A stretch of 64,000 nucleotides of DNA from Physella acuta. Taxonomy: Eukaryota; Mollusca; Gastropoda; Physidae. Below are positions 25,514-38,000 of this stretch, one piece after another; the first letter of the stretch is position 1, and each line of letters begins with the position of its first letter. The translations under genes were made by a program, and so were the position numbers. The DNA lies in assembly GCF_028476545.1 (NCBI RefSeq), contig NW_026731810.1:1248501-1312500 (forward strand), in the 5' to 3' direction. The notes under the pieces were generated by a model. The model worked only from the letters and a program-made list of their open reading frames with translations. It searched no databases and was not told the origin of the DNA.

Positions 25514-28500
25514 ATGGCATCTGGAACAAAAATGTCATATAACCATTTCCAAGGTGGTAAATATGGAGGCTTTTCACAACCATCCCAAAAGGATATGGAA
25601 ATTACACAAGACATGCATCTTAAGATGTCAAAGAAGATTGCCCAGCTAACAAAGGTGTTAAACTAGATTAAAAAAAAAATGTTTATGCTTTAAATATAGA
25701 TCTATAGGTTTAGTGCTAGTTAGATATTTTAAAGTTGATCATTTTAAACAACATTTAATAAAAAAGTTTCGCCATATAGGCGTAGCTTATTAAATTGTTT
25801 GATCCATTATTAAAAATAATTTAAATTTAATGAAAATTATATATAGTTTAAAATTAATTTTAATATTTTAAATTTTAATAATTACTAATACATAACAATA
25901 TTTTCTTTTTGAAAAACAAAAATCTCCAACCCCCCCCCCCCCCCCCCCCACAAAAAAAAACAAAAAAAAAACAACTCCTCATGCAGAATCAGTTCTTTAA
26001 TTAAAAACTTACTGTTTCAATTTCATTTACTTCTGTTCAGTAATATTATTTAATTTACTTAAAAAATTGTTTTCTTTAAGTAAAAGATAACCCTTTATCT
26101 TAATTAAGTGTGCTATGTAACAGAAAATAAATTAAAATACATAGTTGTTTAAATGATAGATAATCCACTAAACACGTTCTTTGTCTCGACTAAAACTAAT
26201 CCCCCTCAAAAAAAAAAAAACAACAACTCATGCAGAATCAGTTCTTAAATAAAAATTTTCTGTTTCAATTTCATTTACTTCAGTTCAGTAATATTATTTA
26301 ATTTACTTCCAAAAATTGCTATCCTTAAGTAAAATATAACCCTTTATCTTTATTAAGTGTGCAATGTAACAAAAAAATAAATTAAAATACATAGTTGTTT
26401 AAATGATAGATAATTCACTAAATACATTCTTTGTCTCAACTGAAACTAATCCTTCTTGCAGCTAATTAATAAAGACATTTAATGAAAAAAATAGATCAAA
26501 AGTTTTTTTTTTTACCTCAGTGTCTATGTAGCCTGCCAAGTTAAAATTACTTAACTGGATAACTAGAATATATTTCTGCTTTTTGAAGGAAAAGTGTTTA
26601 GAGAATGTTAACATTTTGAACATATTTTGCTGATTAATATACACTAAGTTGTTATTTAGTATTCTGTTTGCTCTTGCTGATGACAGAAATTGTACAATAG
26701 GAATAATTCATTTACATAAAAATGTCACAGATGTATAGAGTAAATAATTTGGTTAACAAGGTTATGTTAATTTTTTTCTGTGAATCAATATTTGTGCTAA
26801 AACTTGGACATGTATATTTTTTTAAGGTAATTTATGCACTGAACACAAAGAATGATGAAAACGATACAGTACTTCAAAGCTTGAAAGATCAACATGAGGA
26901 GGAAATTCAGCGCATACTGGCTGACACCCAAAAGAAAGTCTCAGTCTATAAGTGTCAGCTAGATGAGGAATCAGATCACAGAAAGACTATTGAAGCTCTT
27001 CAAACAAAAATGGATGAATACAAAGACCAGAAAACTTTGGTTGAGAACCAATTTGCAGCATATAAAACAAAGATCAGTGAGCTACATGAGAAGGAAAGGG
27101 AGAGCTATGCTAATAGATTGTTTGATATGTCCCATGAAATGCTTAAAGCTAAGAAAGATTTTGAAGACCACATACAAAGGTTTATTTCCTGGAAGGAAAG
27201 GATAATTGCAGAGCATGCAACAGCTATTGCGGAACAAGAAAGCAAGCACCGGACTGAAATGGAAGACTTGAAAAGTCTCCAACGAGACCAGGATGATACC
27301 TGGCAAAACCAATGTGCTAAAATAGAGGAGAGGTTCAAGAGCCAGATTGAGGCTCTAAGAAATCAAGTTGAGGCTTTACAGAATGAGAAGGTGTCAATGG
27401 AGACGGAATATGTCGCCAAGTTAGAAAAATCTCAAGCGTTTTATGAAAAAGAGCTGGAGGCAGTACGACACAGCCAAAGTCAAGGTCACAACATGGAGGT
27501 AGAAAAGCTGCGGAAAGAAATAGACAGGATGAAATTAGATTTTGGCGCTAATGAAAGGGAGCTGCGATCACAGATAGACAGGCTGGTGAGGCAGCTGGCT
27601 GATACTGAAGACGAGCTGGAGCAGGTGAAGCAGGAGAAGGAGATGCTGCAGGCAGAGCTAGCGGGGAAAAAGTCTAGTTCTAGTGAACTATCTAAACATG
27701 TGAGTCTGTGTGTTGTTTAGTTTAGGTGAACTAGCTAAACATGTTAGTCTTTAGTTTAGTTCTAGTAAACTAACTAAACATGTGAGTTTGTGTGTTGTTT
27801 AGTTCTAGTGAACTAACTAAACATGTGAGTCTGTGTGTGTTGTTTAGTTCTAGTGAACTAACTAAACATGTGAGTCTGTGTGTTGTTTAGTTCTAGTGAA
27901 CTAACTAAACATGTGAGTCTGTGTGTTGTTTAGTTCAAGTGAACTAACTAAACATGTGAGTCTGTTGTTTAGTTTAAGTGAACTAACTAAACATGTGAGT
28001 CTGTTGTTTAGTTCCAGTGAACTATCTAAACATGTGAGTCTGTGTGTTGTTTAGTTCAAGTGAACTATCTAAACATGTGAGTCTGTTTGTTGTTTAGTTC
28101 AATTGAACTAACTAAACATGTGAGTCTGTTGTTTAGTTTAAGTGAACTAGCTAAATATGTGTGTGTGTGTGTATTGTGAATGTTTGTGTTGTTTAGTTCA
28201 AGTGAACTAGCTAAACATGTGAGTCTGTTTATATAGTTCTAATGAACTAGCTAAACATGTGAGTCTGTGTGTTGTTTAGTTCAAGTGAACTAGCTAAACA
28301 TGTGAGTCTGTGTGTTGTGTGTGTGTTGTTTAGTTCAAGTGAACTAGCTAAACATGTGAGTCTGTGTGTTGTTTAGTTCAAGTGAACTAGCTAAACATGT
28401 GAGTGTGTGATCTAGCTTGACTGTACCTAACCACAGGGTTAGATTTAGGATTTGGCTAGTTTTCATAATTACAATACTCAAATGAGAAAAATAGGTAAAG

Positions 28501-31500
28501 TGATATTTTTAGACCTAATGGTCCATAGAGGCAGATGAAGCAGTGTTTTTCAGTGCTGGTTAGACTCAGGGAAGTAATCAAACCTGGCAACTAATCTTAC
28601 AGTGCTATAAAAAAAACTACAATTACATAATGTCAATTTAAAAGCAACAGTCCCATGCTTTGTATTTTTTTTACAATGAATATTGACACTTTTATGCTTA
28701 CAATAAATAATGAGAAATTTTTCAAATAATTTGGGTGTGAAGCTCCAAGATTTAAAGGAGGAGCTGGCCAAGAAAACCACTTCCCTCCAGAACACAGAGA
28801 CAGAGCTGGCAGGATCCAAACAACATTGCTCCAATCTGGCAGATGAACTCATGAAAAAGTCCAGTAAGTTTTACACTAGGATATACCACATACATGTACT
28901 GTGTTAGATTTTTATAGCCAAAGCTTTACAGCTGAGCTATTTTGGCTCAAAATGTAAATAAATTTAGTGTTAAATAGCGCTGCTTACAATTGTAATGTAT
29001 TTAACCAGTAAACCTAGTTACTCACTTTTGTTACAATTGTCATAATCAAGGGTGAAGGATCAAAGTAAAACTAAATGTTCTGAATCACGGTTTTATATAT
29101 GGCCTGACTCAGAGTTTTATAGTTTTATTTGTGGTCAGAATTATGGTTTTATTTATGGTCTGAATCATGGTTTTATTTATGGTCTGAATCATGGTTTTAT
29201 TTATGGTCTGAATCATGGTTTTATTTATGGTCTGAATTATGGTTTTGTTTAAGGTCTGAATCATGGTTTTATTTATGGTCTGAATTATGGTTTTACTTAT
29301 GGTCTGAATTATGGTTTTATTTATGGTCTGAATCATGGTTTTATTTATGGTTTGAATTATGGTTTTGTTTAAGGTCTGAATCATGGTTTTATTTATGGTC
29401 TGAATCATGGTTTTATTTATGGTCTGAATTATGGTTTTATTTATGGTCTGAATCATGGTTTTATTTATGGTCTGAATCATGGTTTTATTTATGGTCTGAA
29501 TCATGGTTTTATTTATGGTCTGAATTATGGTTTTACTTATGGTCTGAATTATGATTTTGCTTATGGTCTAAATCATGATTTTCTATTTGTTTTGAATCAT
29601 GGTTTTCTATGTGGGTTGAATCATGGTTTTCTATGTGGGTTGAATCATGGTTTTATATATGGTTTGAATCATTGTTTTCTATATGGTTTAAATCATGGAT
29701 TTCTATATGGTTTAAATCATGGTTTTCTATATGGTTTGAATCATTGTTTTCTATGTGGGTTGAATCATGGTTTTATATATGGTTTGAATCATTGTTTTCT
29801 ATTTGGGTTGAATCATGGTTTTCTATGTGGTTTAAACCATGGTTTTCTATGTGGTTTAAATCATGGTTTTCTTCATGTGTCTCAGATAAGATGGGAGAGC
29901 TTGAGGCACACAATGTACAGAATGAAGGAGTGATTTCTTCATTACGCTCAGAGCTGGACAAAATGAAGGACAGGGTGACCAGACTGGATGCTGAGAGGTC
30001 ATCTCTTCAGTCGCATGCTCAGTCACTTTCTCTGGAACAGAGCAGCCAGTTACAGAACCTGAGACAGGTCAGTCAGACTTTACAGGTCATTCAAACTTTA
30101 CTGAGACAGGTCAGTTAGACTTTATTGAGACAGGTCAGTTAGACTTTACAGGTCATTCAAACTTTACTGAGACAGGTCAGTCAGACTTTATCGAGACAGG
30201 TCAGTCAGACTTTATTGTGACCAGTCAGTCAAATTTTACTGAGACAGGTCAGTTAGACGTTATTGAGACAGGTCAGTTAGACTTTACTGAGACAGATCAG
30301 TTAGACGTTATTGAGACAGGTCAGTCAGACTTTACTGAGACAGGTCAGTCAGACTTTACTGAGACAGGTCAGTTAGACTTTACTGAGACAGGTCAGTCAG
30401 ACTTTATTGAGACAGGTCAGTCAGACTTTACTGAGACAGGTCAGTCAGACTTTACTGAGACAGGTCAGTCAGACTTTACTGAGACAGGTCAGTCAGACTT
30501 TACTGAGACAGGTCAGTCAGACTTTACTGAGACAGGTCAGTCAAACTTTACTGAGACAGGTCAGTTAGACTTTACTGAGACAGGTCAGTTAGACTTTACT
30601 AAGATAGGTCAGTCAGACTTTATTGAGACAGGTCAGTCAAACTTTACTGAGACAGGTCAGTCAGACTTTACTGAGATAGGTCAGTTAGACTTTACTGAGA
30701 TAGGTTAGTCAGACTTTACTGTGACCGGCCAAGTTATTAATAGAGGACATTCAACCTTTACCTGCTAGGTCACCCAAACATTACAAACAATTTTATTCAA
30801 ACGTCATACACTCTGTGAACTTGAAAAATGTATACAGAATGAAACATTATATATTAGTGTGTTCAGCTATTTTTGTGCCCTTAATTTGCAATAAAACAGG
30901 CATTTGAATACATTTTACAATCAATTCAGAATCCTAAACCAATACATTTAAAACAAATGCCACTAGGTTTATACAATGGGTTTATGGTTTACATTTTTCA
31001 CATAAAAGTTTTTATTTTAAATATGAAAATTATTCTATACAAATTATGTTGTGTATATGAAGTGTGTTGACATTTACATGTTTATGGAGATTTTAGTTTA
31101 ATGGCCTCAATGACACAAGGTGACCACAAAAATATACATACAGTCTTCACATAATACATGAAAATGTCAGTAGAGTTTTATGACACACTTTGATGGGCCG
31201 TGGTTTATGTTTTGTTTCAGTAACTAAATCTGGTATTGTTAAAATGGGTGTATTTTTTCCCTTTATAGTAATGTTTTAATTATTAGGAAAAATAATGTAT
31301 TCATGAAAAGATAAAAAATTTTAATCATAGAAACAAAATTCTGAATAAATTGATCTTTGTGTTGCTGAGTGTTGCTGAATGGGTGAAAGTTAGGTGTTTG
31401 TAAGGGGGAGGAGACTTTTAAAGACCCTTTGAGTTTTGTACATAATGTAAATGCAAAGCTTGGTAGAGTTCAGCCAGCGCTACTCTTACCAAGTATGATG

Positions 31501-34300
31501 ATGTTAATTTTTAGCCAGACATAGTGATGGTCATTTTTAGCCAGACATAATAATGGTCATTTTTAGCCAGAAATAATGATGGTCATTTTTAGCCAGACAC
31601 ATTGATGGTAATTTTTAGCCAGGACTACTTTAGCCAGACATATGGTAATTTTTTAGCCACATAAAAAAAGTGTCTGTTAATCTTTATTTTTGTGCCAGGT
31701 ACTGACTTTAGCTGAGTGAGCTCAGAGACTTATTTTCTATAGTAAAGTGTATAAGTACATGATACTATATAAATTGACCAATATTTTTGGTTTTGACTAT
31801 TGAGTAGGTCTACCTCACACATGTAAAGAAGTTAAATGTTTTCAGGCTCTTGAGGATATGACTGTGGAGAAAGAGACATTGAAACAGTGGTCAGAGAAAC
31901 AAATACAAAGTCTGAATGATGAGCTGGAGAAGAGAGAGAAAAAGCTGAAAGAGGAATTCCACCTGCGGTTGACAGAGATGGAGGTTCAGCAGAGGGAGGC
32001 CATAGAGAGGGAGAGGAAAGAGGCGGGGGATGTTCTGGCATCAACAAAAGCTGTGAGTCTATGGGTTTCTTTCTTTCAGATTTGATTTTAGCAGTAATTT
32101 TTAGCATTACTACAGTAGTTTTTAATCTGTCTATGGGTTTTGTTCATTCAGATTAGATTTTATCAGTAATTTTTATCATTACTATAAAAGTTTTTAAACA
32201 ATATTTTAACAGGAATTCTTAAATATGTTTAAAAATTAATTTGACTCATTTATATTTATTATTTATAACAGCAGTTAAAAAAAAACAACATTCTTGTGTT
32301 AGGGTATCATCCCTAAATGATATCACGCTTATTTTGAATGATTTTTACCCCACTCCCCAAAGTAAAAAAACAACCCCACCCTTAAAATGATGTCCTATTT
32401 CAACCTACAACACTCCTCTAAATTGCAAAATTTGTTTTTAAAATATTGATTTCTCTCTCAAATATATTCTGAGTTGGGTCAGCATTGAGTATATTAATTA
32501 ATTTCTGTTACAATTTATAAAAAGAAGTTATTAAAAGTCAGACAAAGTTCAATTTTCAACTATTCATTTAAAATGCAAAGGTATGTTTTCATACTTTCTA
32601 AACCCTTCTTCTACCTCCCTTACCCCATTAATGGGGTGGCATGGCCTAGATGTAGACTGCCAGACTGCTAACCCAAAATTCTTGAGTTTGAATCCCAGTT
32701 CAAGGCCGTAGAATGTCCCTGAATCCTCCAAGTGCTGATGAGTACTTAATTGATGTTAGAGAAAGTAAAGGCGGCTGGGTATAGCACTGACCACCCAACC
32801 ATTCATGTGTCGATGTCACTGAAACAGTTGAACTCTACTTCACTTGCCCCATGGACCGTTAGTTTTAAAAAGGGAACTTCATGTTTACTTACCCCTAGGA
32901 ATGACATAATTTACGGACTAGGTCTTAAGTTTCTAAAAAACCTGCTTCCTTAAATTTACTACATTCAGTTTAAAGTAAAATTCTAAACAAAAAGTAACTT
33001 ATAAAATTATTAATCAAAGGATTAAATTTACCTTTAAAAAATGTATTAATTTGATTAATAGAATCCTCCTAGCACAAATAAAATGATCAAAGTTATTTTG
33101 TGTTTGGTGTATGATCTCATGTGATGTTGCCAGAGTTTGACTGAGCAGCATGAAGAGATCATGAGACAAATGGTGGCAGAAAAGGTCAACCTACAGCAAC
33201 AGCTGGAGCACCTGAGGACAGAGCTGAGCTCTAAGCTTGTATATGCTGAGCAGGAGGTGAGCAACTGACACAGGGTTAATTGTTGGGTCAGGGTAGTACT
33301 TGTAGTCATTGTTTGTATCATGGGGGGGGGGGGTGGACTGATGGTCAATGTTTGTATCATGGTGATACAGATAGTCTATGTTTGTATCATGGTGATTCAG
33401 GTAGTCAATGTTTGTGTCATGGGGGTACTAATAGTCTATGTTTGTATCATTGTGATTCAGATATGTTTGTATCCTTGTGATAGAGATAGTCAAGTTTGTA
33501 TCATGGTGACACAGATAGTCTATTTTTTAATCAGGCTATTACTGATAGTCTATATTTTTACCATGGGGATACAGATAGTCAATGTTTGTATCATGTTGAT
33601 ACAGATAGTCAATGTTTATATCATGGTAATACAGTCCAAGTTTGTATCACTGTGATATTGATAACAATGTTTGTATCATGGTGATATTTAAGGTTATAAT
33701 TCTATCTTTGTAATACTGATGTCTTTTTATTCCACGTTTTAATCTTTTTTTATTTGCTAATATTCAGAAAAAAATATATAATATACATTTTAGGAAAGAG
33801 TCAAGGCTTAGATACTTTGCTTTTAAATCTAATTAAAAAAAATGAACACATAGATTTGGATAAAGATTTAAATTATGGTAATACTAATTTGTTTCATTTT
33901 AATATTAAGTCAATGTTTGTGCTTTTATGATAAGGTTAAACATTAAACAAAAGTATTTTGAAAATAATCATAACAAAAAAATAAAATGCGAATAAGCATA
34001 TTACATCTAGGACTACTTAGAAAAAAAAGGTATTTAAAGGGAAGCTATCCTTTATCTTTTAGTTCGATGTGTATTTAATGCAGCTACTTCCCTTAGGTCT
34101 AAAAATAAAACAAATTGATAATGTAAAACAAATTTCAGATTGCCAGGCTTGAGAAAATTGTCAAAGACAGCGAGGAAGGTCTCGGGTCAGCTTCAGGTCA
34201 GCTGGCCAACCTAAGGGACGCTGCCACACAACTCAAAGCTGAGCTAGACAAGACTAGGTCTGACCTCAAGGAGTCTACAACTAAAACAGGCAAACTCCAG
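25514..34300 (+). CDS. FAM184-type coiled-coil protein, N-terminal seven coding exons
   Basis: Exons: 25514-25654, 26827-27699, 28743-28863, 29886-30067, 31846-32052, 33134-33256 and 34139-34300. All have GT/AG borders and consistent phases, giving about 603 aa. The start MHLKMSKKIAQLTK/VIYALNTKNDE spans exons 1-2 and is the hallmark N-terminus of animal FAM184A/B. Exon 7 (VKDSEEGLGSASGQLANL) matches the corresponding block of FAM184A. Nearly all of it is charged heptad-type coiled coil. FAM184 function is poorly known. Vertebrate proteins are about 1000-1140 aa, so roughly 450 aa are missing. Exon 7 ends in an open donor (CTCCAG|GTTAGT), and no later exon was found in the window. An acceptor CTTGACAG just before the ATG suggests an upstream 5' UTR exon. 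Its introns are loaded with tandem arrays. Confidence 0.9.
25960..26453. repeat. Tandem duplication in FAM184 intron 1
   Basis: Two copies about 249 bp apart share CATGCAGAATCAGTTC, TTAAGTGTGC and TACATAGTTGTTTAAATGAT, with scattered differences. The first is preceded by a long C run at 25929-25950. Confidence 0.85.
27670..28412 (+). repeat. Minisatellite built from the exon 2 splice donor of FAM184
   Basis: About 17 units of 37-46 bp with consensus TTCTAGTGAACTAACTAAACAT, GTGAGTCTGTGTG and TTGTTTAG. The first unit is the end of exon 2 itself (AGTGAACTATCTAAACAT|GTGAGT, junction at 27699/27700). Each unit therefore repeats a strong 5' splice site. Most also carry an acceptor-like TGTGTTGTTTAG 22 nt before the donor. 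TG content varies between units. Confidence 0.92.
29098..29875 (+). repeat. 24-bp minisatellite abutting the exon 4 acceptor of FAM184
   Basis: More than 30 units of mostly 24 bp (TGAATCATGGTTTTATTTATGG plus TC, with later variants in TTTTCTATRTGG). It ends about 10 nt before the acceptor of exon 4 (29885). The unit length is a multiple of three, so both strands show long spurious frames (repeats of MIQTINKT and of LWSESWFY). In its last third the T-rich unit supplies the pyrimidine tract of the acceptor. Confidence 0.92.
30058..30735 (+). repeat. 24-bp minisatellite built from the exon 4 splice donor of FAM184
   Basis: About 27 units of 24 bp, GAGACAGGTCAGTCAGACTT plus TACT. The first unit is the end of exon 4 (CTGAGACAG|GTCAGT, junction at 30067/30068). 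Nearly every unit has the same donor. A spurious frame of 163 residues (TGQSDFTE repeats) runs through it. It is not the gene's frame, which meets a TAG in the third unit. Confidence 0.92.
31508..31665. repeat. Short tandem repeat in FAM184 intron 4
   Basis: About six units of some 27 bp, TTTTTAGCCAGACATAGTGA plus TGGTCA, with decay towards the right end. Confidence 0.8.
32056..32195. repeat. Two-copy tandem repeat at the exon 5 donor of FAM184
   Basis: Two copies of about 68 bp, both starting TCTATGGGTTT and containing CAGTAATTTTTA and CATTACTA. The first starts 4-5 nt inside the intron after the donor GTGAG of exon 5. Confidence 0.75.
32300..32630. mobile_element. Decayed Harbinger-like MITE in FAM184 intron 5
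   Basis: It is related to the element at 9315-9685 by the blocks GTATCATCCCTAAATGATATCACGC, AAAATGATGTC and TTTCAACCTACAAC, in the same order. The right end is not recognisable. Confidence 0.6.
32634..32870 (+). mobile_element. tRNA-derived SINE in FAM184 intron 5
   Basis: The head GGGGTGGCATGGCCTAGATG and box B-like GAGTTTGAATCCC are followed by the shared SINE body (GAATGTCCCTGAATCC, AAAGTAAAGGCGGCTGGG, TAGCACTGACCACCC). This is the most complete plus-strand copy. Confidence 0.75.
33285..33700. repeat. 30-bp minisatellite in FAM184 intron 6
   Basis: About 13 units of roughly 30 bp, TGTTTGTATCATGGTGATAC plus AGATAGTCAA. It starts some 30 nt after the exon 6 donor (33257). One unit has a 10-G run. 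Confidence 0.85.
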
Positions 34301-34344
34301 GTTAGTTGTGCTTGGTTCTCTACAGTACCCTATGGTTCCCTACC

Positions 34345-35035
34345 CCCATCAATATGACCCACCCCATCAATATGACCCACCCCATCAATAAGACCCACCC
34401 TGTAAATATGACCCACCCCATCAATATGACCCACCCCATCAATATGACCCACCCCATCAATATGACCCATCCCATCAATATGACCCACCCCATCAATATG
34501 ACCCACCCCATCAATATGACCCACCCCATCAATTAGACACACCCCATCAATATGACCCACCCAATCAATATGACTCACCCCATCAATATGACCCACCCCA
34601 TCAATATGACCCACCCCATCAATTAGACACACCCCATCAATATGACCCACCCAATCAATATGACTCACCCCATCAATATGACCCACCCCATCAATATGAC
34701 CCACCCCATCAATTAGACACACCCCATCAATATGACCCACCCAATCAATATGACTCACCCCATCAATATGACCCACCCCATCAATATGACCCACCCAATC
34801 AATATGACTCACCCCATCAATATGACCCACCCCATCAATATGACCCACCCCATCAATATGACCCACCCCATCAATATGACCCACCCAATCAATATGACTC
34901 ACCCCATCAATATGACCCACCCCATCAATATGACCCACCCCATCAATATGACTCACCCCATCAATATGACCAACCCTGTCAATATGACCCACCCCATCAA
35001 TTAGACACACCCCATCAATATGACCCAATGGTTGC
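34345..35035. repeat. 18-bp minisatellite downstream of FAM184 exon 7
   Basis: About 38 units of 18 bp, ATCAATATGACCCACCCC. A longer-period pattern appears as TTAGACACACCCC and CCAATCAATATGACTC variants recur in the same order, showing block duplication. Long frames on both strands (232 residues minus, 90 plus) are artefacts. It starts about 45 nt after the exon 7 donor. Confidence 0.93.
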
Positions 35036-38000
35036 TAAAATAATATATGATGCACCAACCATTCATGGTGATCTACATTGCTAGGTGGCTCTTTATTCCA
35101 TTACTGAGTGATTTCTGGGGAGGGGGGGGGGGGAATTATACTATACTGTCTACTTAGACCTAAATGAAGAAGAAAATTCGAGTCATATCAGACCTGTTTT
35201 TTATTGGATTGTTGGGAAAAAGGGATTGTATTAAAATATCTTTTACATTTCATATGTAGCATTTTCCGTTCCTGCCACTGCAAACCTAAATATAGCAGTG
35301 TTTCTTTCAGGCATATCTTCAGTGGGGAGTGGGGGGGGGGGGAAGGCATCCTCCCCACCTGAACTCCCTCCAGATGCATGTCTACCGCCCCCACCCCCTC
35401 CAGATTCACGTCTACCTCCCCCTCCCCGAACGAAATAGAATATATATTTAGAAAATATATACTTGCACTACTGTCCGCCCCCTCCCCCCCCACCCCCTTC
35501 CGAGTAAAAAAAGTCCTAAAGAAACACTGAAGCGTGGTGACTTCTAATCATTGGGCCTATTCATGATTGGGTTTTGCATCTATTGGAAGAAAGGCTCAGC
35601 GACGGCATCAAAACCCCATTTACAACACTACAACAAATCCGCATTTACGACCCTGCAACAAATCCACATTCACGCCACTATAACAAATCCACATTTACGC
35701 CACTACAACAATCCTCATTTACACCACTACAACAATGCACATTTACACCACTAACAAAACCCTTTCGCCACTTGACGCATTCTTGTGTGGCTTCATTGAT
35801 AAACTGCAGCTGCCTTTGATTTAGTTATCTCCCTTTTATTGTCGGGCGCAGGACCTGCCTTGATGTGGCGATATTTTAAACTGCTGCAAACTGTCAAGCA
35901 GCGACTGCAAAGATTTAGGGTTATCTTCTGCTGCTGCCAACGCTGTCCGGGTCGACACGGTTGTAGTTGTGACTGGTGTCTAGCACGTGATTAATGGCTC
36001 GCGCTCCCCAGGATCGTGCACCTGCTTGAAGGTATCTCCAGTATCTGGTGCGCTCTGGTCTGACATCATTTTATGACGTCAGTATACAGGAGGGGAGGTG
36101 GAGACGGAGAGGATGCACGTGTGGTTGTCGTCTGCTACACACAATTCATGCAGTCTGGAGATTTCTCTGGAAAATGTCAGTGTTTAGTGATTTAAGAAAT
36201 GGTCTTTGTTGAGCAGTTGTGACAACTGTTATGATTCATTCAACCTTTATGTTGTAACTTTTGTTATGATTCACTCAACCTTTCTGGTATAACTTTTGTT
36301 GTAATACACTCAACCTTTGTTTTCTAACTTATTTTAAATTCACTAAATTTTTTTATTCTTGATGGACAACTGGCTTTTATTCACTGGCCATATTCCATTG
36401 ATAAACTGGCTTTTTTAATAAACCAGTTTTCTTTAATGAGTCGGGGTTTCTCTGATAAGATGGCTCTCATTAAAGAAGTTAAAATACGCACCTGAAATAA
36501 ATCATTTTTTCAGCCTTATGCATATTTCTATAACTACAGCGTTTTCTTAGTCCGAAAGTATTGCTCAAACAACTCCTGACCACATATAGGAACCGACTCA
36601 AGACCTACACATCCACCCACACAATCACCCACATACACACCCATACAATCGCCCACATACACACCCATACAATCGCCCACATACACACCCATACTATCGC
36701 CCACATACACCCCCATACTATCGCCCACATACACACCTATGCAACACTCATACAAACACCCACACCGACATCACAACAATCATGCACACATACACCCACA
36801 GAACAGAACATAAAAAAACTATTTCAGTAGCATCATTACATTTTATTGAATTATTACAGTACATAAAAATATCAAATAAAAAACGACCAAAGCTTCCAAT
36901 CAGAATAACTAGTGATACATTCTTGTATTGTTGATGTTCATATTTTCTAATTCATTGTGTGTGTAATATTGTACGGTGCATATGGCTTATGATTTATGGC
37001 AATAGTGAACAAATAACAAAGTTTCCACTGCAGACTTGCATAGCACATCATTATTTGCATAGTTTATGTTACTTACACAACTTCAATTAAGCTTATATTG
37101 AACAACTAATTCGATGCTGTCCTTTTCGGACATCGAGTGTGTAGCCATAGCGATACCACTCATCCACAGCCATAAGTTAAAACTCTGGTAGCCATAATAG
37201 CTAAATCCCTGTAGCCAAAATAGCTATACTTCTGTACCCAAAGCCACATAGCTGCAGCGTTGTTCTATATACCAGGAAATGCCCGCCGTACATTACAAAC
37301 TCGCCCTCGTAATGTATTTCTATTTCTGATTACCCTCATGTAACTTGGCAAAGTACCCGGATTAAGAGCAATGTTTACCAATTAATTGTAAAAACAGAAG
37401 TCTATATCATTACTTAAACCAGGTGACTTGATTTATAGGTGGGTTCTTTTAAGTTGCGTTTGTTTGAGAAAACATGAACCAAATGTATGGAGGAAGCGAG
37501 CAGTAAACTTCAATTTGTTTAGCCAATCAGACAGGGGAGTGTTTCCTGTCTTCTATTGCTGGGATTTGTGGGTAAATTTTGGTTCTATTTTAGAGAGCCG
37601 ACCAAAAAGCCGGCGTTTGGTGATTTGTTGAAGTTCGCAGGTTAAACCTGGAAGCCGAGTTTTTTTTACTGGGAACCCCGCAGGTCTATTCAGGGTAACC
37701 CGAAGGTTTATTCAGGGTAACAGGCAGGTTAAACCTGGGAACCCAAATTTTTTTTTACTGGGAGGCCGCAGAGATTTGCTTATAACCCTCAAGTTTTAGC
37801 TTGGAACCTCGCAGGTCTCTTCAGGGTTTAAACCTGAGAGTATTTCTGCTTTTTATATCAATAAAAATTTTAGCACAACGATAGATAACAAAATATGCCA
37901 TTTAAAATTCATTAGCTGAGTATATTATTTTAATTATTATTCAACTTGTCCATGGACATCAGACTAAACGTCTTTTCTTAACTTTCTCCCAAGTTTTATT

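Noticed and set aside
29109-29554. Long frames of MIQTINKT and LWSESWFY repeats on opposite strands
   Set aside because: Both strands are open only because the 24-bp unit is a multiple of three without stops.
30217-30708. 163-residue frame of TGQSDFTE repeats
   Set aside because: It is a by-product of a 24-bp intronic array; it is not in the frame of exon 4 and has no start or splice support.
34330-35028. 232-residue minus-strand frame (GHIDGV repeats)
   Set aside because: An artefact of the 18-bp array.
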